Counted from the first letter of the stretch, positions 1-7,142 are shown. The stretch: 8,786 nucleotides of DNA from Clostridia bacterium (GCA_017629325.1 JAGBXL010000036.1:1-8786), one strand, 5' to 3'. Notes: generated by a model not told the origin, from the sequence alone. Numbers and translations are program-made.

Positions 1-245
1 ATAAAATCGCCCTCGTTTTTATGATTTAATTCTTCGGTTGTTGCACCAACAATTTGAAATATAATTGTTACTGTGCCTTTTTCTCTGTTGAAATCAGCAA
101 TGGTAAGGGGAATTCTTTCGCCCTCTTCACTTACTCTTAATATTATAAACTGCCCCGGCTCTGCCTTTTTGGCAACTCTGGGTGCTTCTATTTCCATAAG
201 TGTAACTGTGGGGTTAAGCTCTTTTTTTCTTATAATTTTATACAT
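1..245 (-). CDS. NfnA/SudB-like FAD/NAD-binding subunit of ferredoxin:NADP+ oxidoreductase (partial, 5' end)
   Basis: This is the first 81 codons of a gene that leaves the window on the left. The protein starts MYKIIRKKELNPTV and continues with a ferredoxin-reductase-type beta-barrel. It has a PGQFI segment (about residues 34-38) and an RIPLTIAD motif (about 48-55), matching the RxPLTI(A/S)D FAD-binding signature of the alpha subunit of NADH-dependent ferredoxin:NADP+ oxidoreductase (Nfn) and its sulfide dehydrogenase (SudB) relatives. In that family the small subunit binds FAD, NAD(H) and a [2Fe-2S] cluster and works with a larger GltD-like subunit, often encoded next door. Both the cluster-binding C-terminus and the partner would lie outside the window. 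The ATG is preceded by GAGGTAG (complement of 252-258) at good spacing. Dihydroorotate dehydrogenase electron transfer subunit PyrK is a related alternative. A promoter lies about 95 nt upstream of the start. Confidence 0.8.
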   Translation of the reverse strand, partial: MYKIIRKKELNPTVTLMEIEAPRVAKKAEPGQFIILRVSEEGERIPLTIADFNREKGTVTIIFQIVGATTEELNHKNEGDF

Positions 246-337
246 AAAAAACTACCTCGTGTAATTATTCAGCCAAAAAAGTTTTTAATTATCTTATTTC
301 AGCATTTAACACATTTTCTAAACATAATATTCTATAA

Positions 338-366
338 ATTATAACACAATCAAGAATAAATATCAA
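338..366 (-). promoter_or_regulatory. Sigma-A-type promoter of the nfnA-like gene
   Basis: On the minus strand, TTGATA (complement of 361-366, 5/6 to consensus) is followed by a 17-nt spacer and a perfect TATAAT (complement of 338-343). The -10 box is preceded by TGT, an extended -10. Transcription should begin near 331, giving a leader of about 85 nt. It lies between the gdhA terminator and the nfnA-like start, so this gene is probably transcribed separately from gdhA. Confidence 0.75.
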
Positions 367-441
367 TACAACAGCAGCCAGCAAAAAAGACAATATTATT
401 TTAAAAAAACAGATTTTTTTGAATAATTCTTATAGACAAAA

Positions 442-472
442 CAAAACCCGCATCAAAATGATACGGGTTTTG
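442..472 (-). terminator. Intrinsic terminator of gdhA
   Basis: The inverted repeat has 13-nt arms (442-454 and 460-472) around a 5-nt loop. The arms differ at one position. In minus-strand RNA that position is a U-G wobble, so the stem is fully paired there, whereas plus-strand RNA would have a C-A mismatch. In the minus direction the stem ends GGGUUUUG and continues UUUUGUCU, an acceptable U-rich tail. It begins 15 nt past the gdhA stop codon. Direction and placement fit termination of gdhA. Confidence 0.85.
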
Positions 473-487
473 AAATATTTAATTATA

Positions 488-1843
488 TTAGATAATTCCC
501 TGAGCAAGCATAGCTTTTGCAACTTTCATAAAGCCTGCAATGTTTGCACCTGCAATAAGGTCATAGCCAAAGCCATACTCACTAGCTGCTTCTTCGGAAA
601 CTTTGTGGATATTAACCATAATGCCTTTGAGTTTTTCATCTACTTCTGCTTCTGACCAGCTATATCTCATAGAGTTCTGTGCCATTTCTAATGCTGAAAC
701 TGCAACACCACCTGCGTTAACAGCTTTTGAAGGTCCGATAACGAGTTTTGCATCTTTGAAGAGTGCAATAGCATCGGCAGTTGTGGGCATATTTGCAACT
801 TCGATATAGTATTTTGTGCCATTGGCAATAATCTTTTTAGCCTCATCTGCGTTAACTTCGTTCTGTGTTGCACAAGGCATACAGATATCAACTTTAACAC
901 CCCATGGTTTTTCACCTGCGTGGAATTCGCAACCGAATTTTTCAGCATAATCCTGAGCTTTATCTCTGCCGGAAGCACGCATCTCGAGCATATAGTCGAA
1001 TTTTTCTTTTGTTGTAACACCTTCGGGGTCATATACATAACCGTCGGGACCAGAAATTGTAACAACTTTTCCGCCAAGCTCTGCAACTTTCTGACAAACA
1101 CCCCATGCAACATTACCAAAGCCGGAAATTGCAACTGTTTTGCCTTTAATGTCTTCACCAAAGTGTTTTAAAACTTCGCAAAGGTAATATGTAGCACCAA
1201 AGCCTGTTGCTTCGGGTCTTATAAGAGAGCCGCCGTATTCAAGGCCTTTACCTGTGAGTACGCCATTTTCCCAGCAAGCTTTAATTCTTTTATACTGACC
1301 GTAGAGATAACCAATTTCTCTGCCGCCAACGCCGATATCACCTGCAGGAACGTCAACATCAGGACCAATGTATCTATAGAGCTCTGTCATGAAAGCCTGG
1401 CAGAATCTCATGATTTCTGCATCGCTCTTACCTCTTGGGTCGAAATCGGAACCACCTTTACCGCCGCCGATGGGAAGACCTGTTAAGCTATTTTTAAAGG
1501 TCTGCTCAAAGCCGAGGATTTTAATGATACCTGAATATACTGATGGGTGGAAACGAAGACCGCCCTTGTAGGGACCGATTGCAGAATTAAACTGAACTCT
1601 GAAACCGCGGTTAACCTGAACTTTGCCGCTGTCGTCTACCCATGAAACCCTGAATGTTACCATTCTTTCGGGCTCAACCATTCTTTCGATAAGACCTTTT
1701 TCTTCAAAATCGGGGTTCTTATCGATAACAGGTTCTAATGATTCTAAAACTTCGGTTACTGCCTGATGGAATTCAGGTTCACCGGGATTACGTTTTACAA
1801 CGTCTTCCATTACTCTTTTTAAATATGCGTTTTTAATACTCAT
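488..1843 (-). CDS. gdhA: Glutamate dehydrogenase, hexameric GDH50 type, NAD-type coenzyme signature
   Basis: The 451-residue product has the normal length for bacterial hexameric glutamate dehydrogenase, which interconverts glutamate with 2-oxoglutarate and ammonium in the cytoplasm. Visible motifs are PYKGGLRF with K93, K117 in FKNSL, catalytic K129 in GGGKGG, D169 in PAGDIGVG, the Rossmann motif GFGNVA at 241-246, and S383 in the glutamate pocket. From my memory of the Clostridium symbiosum enzyme these match its K89, K113, K125, D165 and S380 positions, with F242, P266 and D267 corresponding to F238, P262 and D263. Those last three are NAD-specificity positions, so I infer NAD(H) use despite the usual NADP-specific family label. 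A strong AGGAGG site (complement of 1850-1855) sits 6 nt before the ATG. The gene is monocistronic, with a consensus promoter and an intrinsic terminator. Family assignment is very secure; coenzyme choice is inference. Confidence 0.97.
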   Translation of the reverse strand: MSIKNAYLKRVMEDVVKRNPGEPEFHQAVTEVLESLEPVIDKNPDFEEKGLIERMVEPERMVTFRVSWVDDSGKVQVNRGFRVQFNSAIGPYKGGLRFHPSVYSGIIKILGFEQTFKNSLTGLPIGGGKGGSDFDPRGKSDAEIMRFCQAFMTELYRYIGPDVDVPAGDIGVGGREIGYLYGQYKRIKACWENGVLTGKGLEYGGSLIRPEATGFGATYYLCEVLKHFGEDIKGKTVAISGFGNVAWGVCQKVAELGGKVVTISGPDGYVYDPEGVTTKEKFDYMLEMRASGRDKAQDYAEKFGCEFHAGEKPWGVKVDICMPCATQNEVNADEAKKIIANGTKYYIEVANMPTTADAIALFKDAKLVIGPSKAVNAGGVAVSALEMAQNSMRYSWSEAEVDEKLKGIMVNIHKVSEEAASEYGFGYDLIAGANIAGFMKVAKAMLAQGII

Positions 1844-1880
1844 AATTTACCTCCTGAATATATGAAAAAACTATATTGTA

Positions 1881-1909
1881 ATTATAGCACCATTCATTTT
1901 TGGTGTCAA
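1881..1909 (-). promoter_or_regulatory. Perfect-consensus sigma-A promoter of gdhA
   Basis: On the minus strand, TTGACA (complement of 1904-1909), a 17-nt spacer and TATAAT (complement of 1881-1886) match the vegetative consensus at all 12 positions. Transcription should start near 1874, giving a leader of about 30 nt with the AGGAGG site inside it. The spacer carries an inverted repeat, CACCA-N8-TGGTG (1888-1905), reaching into the -35 box, which could be a repressor site. Confidence 0.88.
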
Positions 1910-1914
1910 TAAAC

Positions 1915-1952
1915 TATGCAAGTTAGAATATGCAATATTTCAAATTTTGAAA
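1915..1952. repeat. Direct repeat and palindrome upstream of the gdhA promoter
   Basis: Two copies of TATGCAA (1915-1921 and 1929-1935) are spaced 14 bp start to start. They are followed by a perfect 15-nt palindrome TTTCAAA-T-TTTGAAA (1938-1952). All lie just upstream of the gdhA -35 box, where an activator or AT-rich UP element would act. The region is AT-rich, so some symmetry is expected by chance, and no known regulator site was recognised. Confidence 0.35.
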
Positions 1953-2006
1953 AATTTTCATAAAAATACCGAGTTTAGACTTGTTTTTTTGTCGAATTTG
2001 AAACTT

Positions 2007-2040
2007 TATAACACATCTTCTTGCACAAATATATGTTATA
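2007..2040 (-). terminator. Possible weak hairpin downstream of rex
   Basis: Inverted arms at 2007-2016 and 2031-2040 match at 9 of 10 positions around a 14-nt loop, beginning 13 nt beyond the rex stop. The stem is almost all A-T and no U-run follows it directly in the minus direction. It may be a poor terminator, an mRNA 3'-end structure or chance. No better terminator is visible between rex and gdhA, so some read-through into gdhA is possible. Confidence 0.3.
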
Positions 2041-2053
2041 GGCTTTAATCTTT

Positions 2054-2695
2054 TTAAAAATCGTTGCCTTTGTTTTCGCTCATACGATATGAAAGTGTCA
2101 TAAGTGAATCACTTAAGTGAACATTTTCAACTGTTACATCGCCCGGTAAATTCAAATCTACATAGGCAAAGTTCCAAAGTGCTTTTATTCCGTAGGATAC
2201 GATTTCATCTGCAACAGACACAACCGCGGTTTTCGGAACTGCGAGTATGGCAATATCGGGTTTTTCCAACTTGATATATTCTTCAAGTTCAGAACACGGT
2301 TTAACAGTGAGCCCCGCAATTTCGGTGCCTATTTTTTCTTTATCTGTGTCGAACATAGCACACAGGGTAAAGCCTCTGTTGGCAAAGCCTGTATAGTTTG
2401 CCAGTGCGTGCCCTAAATTGCCGCAGCCAATGATAATGGTTTTATATCCTTTATCCAAGCCTAAAATAGAACTTACCCTGTTATAGAGCATTTCTACGTT
2501 GTAGCCGTAGCCCTGCTGACCGAAGCCGCCAAAGAAATTAAGATCCTGCCTTATTTGAGATGCAGTTACACCCATTTTTTCGCTTAAATCGGTTGATGAA
2601 ATTCTTGATACATTATTTTTTAAAAGCTCACCAAGATAACGGTGATATCTGGGAAGTCTTTTTATTACCACAAGGGGAACCTGTTTATAGCTCAT
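2054..2695 (-). CDS. rex: Redox-sensing transcriptional repressor Rex
   Basis: The 213-residue product is typical of Rex, a dimeric cytoplasmic repressor that binds operators when NADH/NAD+ is low and releases them on binding NADH. The N-terminal winged helix (about 1-75) holds RLPRYHRYL (13-21), the recognition region TASQIRQDLNFFGGFG (44-59) and GYGYNV. The C-terminal Rossmann domain has GCGNLG (90-95), an acidic residue at D117 expected to bind the adenosine ribose, and the family segment LWNFAYVDL (173-181). The frame stays open upstream to a GTG at 2734, but the ATG at 2695 is preferred. It has AGGAGG 7 nt before it and yields the usual Rex N-terminus. rex is the last gene of the cysE-to-rex string, with 39 nt separating it from the membrane protein gene. 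No separate promoter is evident, so it is probably co-transcribed with the genes before it. Confidence 0.96.
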   Translation of the reverse strand: MSYKQVPLVVIKRLPRYHRYLGELLKNNVSRISSTDLSEKMGVTASQIRQDLNFFGGFGQQGYGYNVEMLYNRVSSILGLDKGYKTIIIGCGNLGHALANYTGFANRGFTLCAMFDTDKEKIGTEIAGLTVKPCSELEEYIKLEKPDIAILAVPKTAVVSVADEIVSYGIKALWNFAYVDLNLPGDVTVENVHLSDSLMTLSYRMSENKGNDF

Positions 2696-2702
2696 GTGGT
2701 TA

Positions 2703-2708
2703 CCTCCT
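2703..2708 (-). promoter_or_regulatory. Ribosome binding site that fixes the rex start
   Basis: The complement reads AGGAGG followed by TAACCAC and then ATG, a 7-nt spacing. It selects the ATG at 2695 over the in-frame GTG at 2734. The longer form would add 13 residues that match nothing in Rex proteins. Confidence 0.85.
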
Positions 2709-2734
2709 ATTTTAAGGGAACAGAAAATTCCCAC

Positions 2735-3472
2735 TTATTTATAACTATGAAAGCTTTTTATTCTTTTTGCCTTTTCTTTTATTTTTTTTAATAAAATATT
2801 ATAAAGCTTTATGCCTATAAGGCTTATAAGTGCAGTTACAACAAAAAGAATTACGGCTTCAACATATCGTTTTTCTCCAATAAAATTGCCGCCCACGGTT
2901 GATGACACAACCGATGGTATTCTTGCAAAAAGAGTTATTGCAAGAAAATCTTTAAGGCTTATTCTGGTAAGCCCGATAAAATAAGTTATTAAATCTTTTG
3001 GGGTGCCTGGAATAAAAAACAGAATAAACGTTAGTCGTTTAAGCTTTTCTTCGCTTCTTATAAATTTTAATTCGTTAATCTTATCGCTGGATACAAAAAT
3101 TTCTACAAAGCGTATGCCAAACTTTTTAACCAAAAGAAATATTAAAGATGAACCTATTGCCACACCCAAAAGAGAATACAAAGTAGCTTCAAACCAGCCA
3201 TAAGCATAACCCATACCTATTTCCACAAATTCTCCGGGAATAAGAGCAATAAAAACCTGCAGAATTTGAATTCCTATGGCAACAAAGGCCCCGTAGGTAC
3301 CATAGCCTTTTATAAAATCGTTGAATTCTTCGCCAGATTTGGCAATTTTTGAAAAACGTACAATTAAAAAGTAGGTGAGAAATGATATAACACAAAGCAA
3401 AACTGCAAATGATATAAGAGCAAAAATTCTTTTTCTCTTAAGTAGCTTTTCTTCGCTTGGTGTTTTTTTCAT
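2735..3472 (-). CDS. TVP38/TMEM64 (VTT/DedA-superfamily) integral membrane protein
   Basis: The 245-residue hydrophobic protein has a Lys/Arg-rich N-terminus and membrane segments at about 15-38, 60-78, 94-116, 146-168 (partly re-entrant) and 203-228, with a basic C-terminal tail. The VTT-domain signatures are visible: IPGEFVEIGMGYAYG (78-92), FFIPGTPKDLITYFIGLT (152-169) and RIPSVVSSTVGG (184-195). In the wider DedA/VTT superfamily, members act in lipid scrambling, undecaprenyl-phosphate recycling or membrane homeostasis. The substrate of this one cannot be read from sequence. The start has a good AGGAGG (complement of 3480-3485) 7 nt upstream. It lies 33 nt after the transketolase pair and 39 nt before rex, which suggests co-transcription; a functional link to either is not established. 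Confidence 0.88.
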   Translation of the reverse strand: MKKTPSEEKLLKRKRIFALISFAVLLCVISFLTYFLIVRFSKIAKSGEEFNDFIKGYGTYGAFVAIGIQILQVFIALIPGEFVEIGMGYAYGWFEATLYSLLGVAIGSSLIFLLVKKFGIRFVEIFVSSDKINELKFIRSEEKLKRLTFILFFIPGTPKDLITYFIGLTRISLKDFLAITLFARIPSVVSSTVGGNFIGEKRYVEAVILFVVTALISLIGIKLYNILLKKIKEKAKRIKSFHSYK

Positions 3473-3505
3473 TCTCTCACCTCCTTTTTGAGAATTTATA
3501 AATTA

Positions 3506-4450
3506 TTATTTTTTAAGAGCAATTGCTTTTTTAGCAGCATCGCGAATAGCTTCTGCGGTAAGACCGTAGATTTCAAAGAGCTCGTTTGGTTTACCCGAAC
3601 GGCCGAAGACATCCTGTGTGCCTATTCTCTGAAGAGCACAAGGTGCATTTTCGCAAAGAACTTCTGCAACAGCGCTTCCTAAACCGCCTATGACATTGTG
3701 TTCTTCACATGTTACAATTGCACCAGTTTCGAGTGATGCTTTTGTTATTATTTCCTTATCGATGGGTTTTATTGTGTGAATATTTATAACTCTTGCATTT
3801 ATGCCTTCCTGTTTTAAAAGTTCGGCTGCATTTAATGCAGTTTCAACCAAAAGACCTGTTGCAACGAGTGTTACATCATTTCCTTCTTTAAGCTGAACAC
3901 CTTTTCCGAGTTCAAATTTATATGTATCATCATAAAGAACGGGTACAGCAAGTCTTCCAAAACGAAGATATACAGGACCTTCGTGCTTTATAGCAGCTTC
4001 AACTGCAGCTTTTGCTTCGGTGTCGTCGGCAGGGTTTAAAATAACCATATTGGGAAGAGTTCTCATAATGCCGATATCTTCTAAGCACTGATGAGTTGCA
4101 CCGTCTTCACCAACAGAAATACCTGCGTGTGTTGCACCGATTTTAACATTTAATTTAGGATAGCAGATAGAGTTTCTTATCTGTTCAAATGCTCTGCCTG
4201 CAGCAAACATAGCAAAAGATGATGCGAAAACAATTTTTCCGCAAGTTGCAAGACCAGCAGCTGCAGATAACATGCTTGCTTCTGCTATACCGCAGTTTAT
4301 AAATCTTTCGGGGAATTTCTTTTTAAAGGTATCAGTTTTAGTTGATTTTGAAAGGTCGGCATCCATAACGATGATGTCATATTTTTCACCAAATTCTGCA
4401 AGTGCAGCACCGTAGGATTCTCTTGTTGCAATTTTTTTGATATCAGCCAT
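3506..4450 (-). CDS. Transketolase, C-terminal subunit
   Basis: The 314-residue polypeptide covers the pyrimidine-binding and C-terminal domains of transketolase, which moves two-carbon ketol units between sugar phosphates. The pyrimidine domain (about 4-170) carries the segment INCGIAEASM (51-60). E57 is the expected glutamate that activates the thiamine diphosphate aminopyrimidine. GATHAGISVGEDGATHQ lies at 106-121, with H120 likely at the active site, and the C-terminal domain begins near 180. The start overlaps the end of the N-terminal subunit gene by 8 nt, so translation is probably coupled and the products made together. DXP synthase is also built from these domains but is one chain of over 600 residues. 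The two-chain arrangement and motifs favour split transketolase, as found in many Clostridia and Archaea. Confidence 0.93.
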   Translation of the reverse strand: MADIKKIATRESYGAALAEFGEKYDIIVMDADLSKSTKTDTFKKKFPERFINCGIAEASMLSAAAGLATCGKIVFASSFAMFAAGRAFEQIRNSICYPKLNVKIGATHAGISVGEDGATHQCLEDIGIMRTLPNMVILNPADDTEAKAAVEAAIKHEGPVYLRFGRLAVPVLYDDTYKFELGKGVQLKEGNDVTLVATGLLVETALNAAELLKQEGINARVINIHTIKPIDKEIITKASLETGAIVTCEEHNVIGGLGSAVAEVLCENAPCALQRIGTQDVFGRSGKPNELFEIYGLTAEAIRDAAKKAIALKK

Positions 4451-5291
4451 TTACTTTCGCCTCCAATTCAGCTATTTTTGCATCTAATTCTTTAATTGCC
4501 TGATTGTATTCGTCTTCTTTGGGTGCAGCACCATGCCATGCGGCGTTGTTTTCCATGTAGGAAACACCTTTACCCTTAACACTGTTGGCAATAATTACTG
4601 TGGGTTTGCCTTTTGTTTCTTTTGCTTTTTTAAGAGCATTTTTTATTTCTTCAATGTTGTGAGCATCGATAATAATTACATTCCAATTGAATGCTTCAAA
4701 CTTTTTGTCGATTGGTGTGGGGTTCATAACCTTTGTGATATCACCGTCTATCTGGAGACCGTTAAAATCAACAAATGCACAGAGATTGTCCAGATTATAG
4801 TGAGCAGCAAACATTGCAGCTTCCCAAACCTGACCTTCTTCAAGCTCACCGTCGCCAAGAATTGCATATACGCGGTAATCTTTGTTATCTAATTTAGCTG
4901 CAAGAGCCATACCATTTGCAGCACAGATACCCTGACCGAGTGAACCTGTTGACATTTCAACACCGGGTGTACCTTTCATATCGGGGTGGCCCTGAAGGTA
5001 GCTATCTGTTCTTCTGAAGGTTTTAATATCTTCTGTGGGAATAAATCCTCTTTCGGCAAGTGCACCATAGAGTGCAGGAGCACAGTGGCCTTTTGAAAGA
5101 ACAAAGCGGTCTCTTGAAGGATCTTTTGGGTTTTTGGGATCGATATTCATTTCGTCGAAATAAAGAACAGAAAGAATATCTGCTATAGAAAGAGAACCAC
5201 CAGGGTGGCCTGATGATGCACTATATACACCGTCTATAGCGTGCTTGCGGATTTTGTAAGCTGTAAGCTCTAAATTTGTGTTATTTGACAT
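4443..5291 (-). CDS. Transketolase, N-terminal (thiamine diphosphate-binding) subunit
   Basis: The 282-residue subunit binds the diphosphate of thiamine diphosphate. Visible elements are SSGHPGGSLSIADIL (26-40), VLSKGHCAPALY (64-75), GHPDMKGTPGVEMSTGSLGQG (101-121) and the metal/diphosphate motif GDGELEEGQ (146-154) leading to N177 in FNGLQ. It lacks the pyrimidine and C-terminal domains, which the next gene encodes, so together they make one full transketolase for the non-oxidative pentose phosphate pathway. In anaerobes without an oxidative branch this route can supply ribose 5-phosphate and erythrose 4-phosphate. AGGAGG (complement of 5302-5307) lies 10 nt before the ATG. The 55-nt gap after mrnC holds TATA-like sequence but no convincing -35, so I cannot tell whether there is a local promoter. 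Confidence 0.94.
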   Translation of the reverse strand: MSNNTNLELTAYKIRKHAIDGVYSASSGHPGGSLSIADILSVLYFDEMNIDPKNPKDPSRDRFVLSKGHCAPALYGALAERGFIPTEDIKTFRRTDSYLQGHPDMKGTPGVEMSTGSLGQGICAANGMALAAKLDNKDYRVYAILGDGELEEGQVWEAAMFAAHYNLDNLCAFVDFNGLQIDGDITKVMNPTPIDKKFEAFNWNVIIIDAHNIEEIKNALKKAKETKGKPTVIIANSVKGKGVSYMENNAAWHGAAPKEDEYNQAIKELDAKIAELEAKVNG

Positions 5292-5346
5292 AACACATAC
5301 ACCTCCTTATTTATTTAAGTAAATATTTTTATATATAAGCAGAAAT

Positions 5347-5769
5347 TTATTTTTCTGCATTTATAACATCTATACACATTGCCATTATTTCTTCAAGCCT
5401 TTGGGTTTCTTTTTTCACATATAAATAACCTATAAGAGCCTCTAAACCTGTTGCCATACGGTAGTCTACTATATCGGCATTTTTGGCACTGGTGTAGGAA
5501 TGGGCGTTTCTGCCCCGTTTATATACCGAGATTTCTTCTTCTGTGAAAGTATCTAATATTTTTTTAACTATAAATGCCTGATTTGTGGCACTAACATAGC
5601 GTGTTGCCGCCTTATGAAGCTTTGATACCGGCATATTAACATCTTTCATTATATATGTTCTCACATACATTTCAAAAACTGCATCGCCGATATATGCCAG
5701 AGAAAGCGGGGATAGCTGCATTGGCGAAACATCAAAGCGAAAATAATTTTTATCTATGCTCTTTTCCAC
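5347..5769 (-). CDS. mrnC: Mini-ribonuclease 3
   Basis: The 140-residue product is an RNase III catalytic domain with no dsRNA-binding domain. In Bacillus subtilis this enzyme trims 23S rRNA precursor ends. The signature LSLAYIGDAVFEMYVR (22-37) holds acidic residues D29 and E33. A second conserved block, ATGLEALIGYLY (106-117), supplies E110. RGRNAHSYTSAKNADIVDYR (85-104) is also typical. The start codon is a GTG at 5767-5769 lying inside cysS, giving a 16-nt overlap. A Shine-Dalgarno-like GAGGCGG lies upstream in the cysS coding sequence. Overlap suggests coupled translation. cysE-cysS-mrnC is a well-known gene order in Bacillota. Confidence 0.94.
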   Translation of the reverse strand: MEKSIDKNYFRFDVSPMQLSPLSLAYIGDAVFEMYVRTYIMKDVNMPVSKLHKAATRYVSATNQAFIVKKILDTFTEEEISVYKRGRNAHSYTSAKNADIVDYRMATGLEALIGYLYVKKETQRLEEIMAMCIDVINAEK

Positions 5770-7142
5770 TTTACACCGCCTCTGGTATCTTCTAAAATAA
5801 TACCTGCGTTTTTGAGCATATCTCTTATTTCATCGGCACGGGCAAAGTCTTTGTTTTTGCGTGCATTATTTCTTTCTTCAATAAGAGCTTCAATGTCGCT
5901 GTCTAAAAAGTCATTTTCTTTTTTGGATTTAACACCCAAAACTTCCATCAGTTCGGATAAAAGCTTTGCTGTTATATCGAGTGAGCCTTTAGATGTATTT
6001 TCATCAAAGGTGGTGTTTGCAAATTTAACAATGTCGAAAAGTGTGGATATTGCATCAGCGGTGTTAACATCGTCGTCCATAGCATCTGTAAACTGCTTTT
6101 TAAATTCGCCAATTCGTGAAACAACAGCTTCGTCAGCTTCGCCTGTCTTTGCATTAGATGATAAAAACTCTAAGTTCTTTATGCAGGTTTCTATTCTATC
6201 AAGCCCTGTTTTTGCCTGAACCAAAAGGTCGTGGCTAAAGTTTATGGGGTTGCGGTAGTGGGCTGAGAGCATAAAGAATCTAATAACTATATAGTCAAAT
6301 TCCTTTGTAACATCTCTTACAGTGAAAAAGTTATTTAAGGATTTACTCATTTTACGGTTATCAACATTTATATAACCATTGTGAAGCCAGTAGTTTGCAA
6401 AGGGTGCACAGTTGGCACATTCGCTCTGGGCAATTTCGTTTTCATGGTGAGGGAAGATAAGGTCTTTACCGCCGGAATGAATATCTATTGTTTTGCCAAG
6501 GTATTTATTTGCCATGGCACTGCACTCAATGTGCCAGCCGGGTCTGCCTTCGCCCCATGGGCTCTGCCAGAAGGGCTCGCCCTCTTTTTTTGCTTTCCAG
6601 AGAGCAAAGTCCATTGGGTCTTTTTTCTTATCTTCAACATCTATTCTTGCACCTGCCTCAAGGTTTTCAAGAGGCTGATGCGAAAGCTTGCCATATTCAT
6701 TAAACTTTTTAACACTGAAATAAACATCTCCGTCAACCGAGTAGGCATAGCCTTTGTCTTCAAGATTTTTAATTAAATCTATAATAGCATCTATATTTTC
6801 GGTAGCTCTTGGGTGAACTGTTGCTTCTTTTATGCCAAGACCCTTTGCATCGATAAAATATTCGCCTATAAATCTTTCGGCAAGTTCTTTAACCGTTATG
6901 CCCTCTTCATTGGCTCTTTTAATCATTTTATCGTCTATGTCTGTAAAGTTCTGAACAAAGCTTACCTCATAGCCTATATATTCAAAATATCTTCTTAGGG
7001 TATCAAATATAATAAAGGGGCGTGCATTACCAATATGAAAATAGTTATATACGGTAGGTCCGCAGGAATACATTTTAACCTTTCCCGGCTCTATGGGTAT
7101 AAATTCTTCTTTTTTATTTGTGAGGCTGTTGTATAATCTCAT
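5754..7142 (-). CDS. cysS: Cysteine--tRNA ligase
   Basis: The 462-residue protein matches the usual length of class I cysteinyl-tRNA synthetase, which activates cysteine with ATP and charges tRNA-Cys in the cytoplasm. Motifs: CGPTVYNYFHIGNARPF (27-43) with zinc ligand C27 and the HIGH variant HIGN (36-39); GWHIECSAM with C207; FPHHENEIAQSE with H232 and E236 completing the zinc site; and KMSKSLNNFF (264-273). The C-terminal tRNA-binding part ends with ARADEIRDMLKNAGIILEDT, typical of the family. The ATG overlaps the cysE stop as ATGA, and a GGAGG lies 10 nt upstream. No T-box leader is seen. Its position between cysE and mrnC is the common Bacillota arrangement and links cysteine synthesis to its use. 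Confidence 0.98.
   Translation of the reverse strand: MRLYNSLTNKKEEFIPIEPGKVKMYSCGPTVYNYFHIGNARPFIIFDTLRRYFEYIGYEVSFVQNFTDIDDKMIKRANEEGITVKELAERFIGEYFIDAKGLGIKEATVHPRATENIDAIIDLIKNLEDKGYAYSVDGDVYFSVKKFNEYGKLSHQPLENLEAGARIDVEDKKKDPMDFALWKAKKEGEPFWQSPWGEGRPGWHIECSAMANKYLGKTIDIHSGGKDLIFPHHENEIAQSECANCAPFANYWLHNGYINVDNRKMSKSLNNFFTVRDVTKEFDYIVIRFFMLSAHYRNPINFSHDLLVQAKTGLDRIETCIKNLEFLSSNAKTGEADEAVVSRIGEFKKQFTDAMDDDVNTADAISTLFDIVKFANTTFDENTSKGSLDITAKLLSELMEVLGVKSKKENDFLDSDIEALIEERNNARKNKDFARADEIRDMLKNAGIILEDTRGGVKWKRA

Noticed and set aside
688..1161. Minus-strand frame of 157 codons inside gdhA
   Set aside because: It is a shifted frame of gdhA itself. The gdhA frame is intact from start to stop, so this is not a frameshifted fragment.
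2696..2734. Upstream GTG extension of rex
   Set aside because: The 13 extra residues match nothing in Rex, the ATG at 2695 has a far better ribosome binding site, and the GTG lies directly against the previous stop codon.
4533..4892. Plus-strand open frame of 119 codons opposite the transketolase N-terminal gene
   Set aside because: It lies entirely antisense to a well-supported gene. Its product is Phe/Cys-rich in the way expected of the reverse complement of Lys/Glu-rich coding sequence, with no recognisable motif.
3506..5291. Split transketolase read as a broken single gene or as DXP synthase
   Set aside because: The two frames overlap by 8 nt, each has its own start and complete domains, and the split form is known in Clostridia. 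The motifs are those of transketolase.
6381..6776. Plus-strand open frame of 131 codons opposite cysS
   Set aside because: It is antisense to strongly conserved cysS motifs (KMSKS, zinc site). It has low-complexity hydrophobic composition, no ribosome binding site and no family resemblance.
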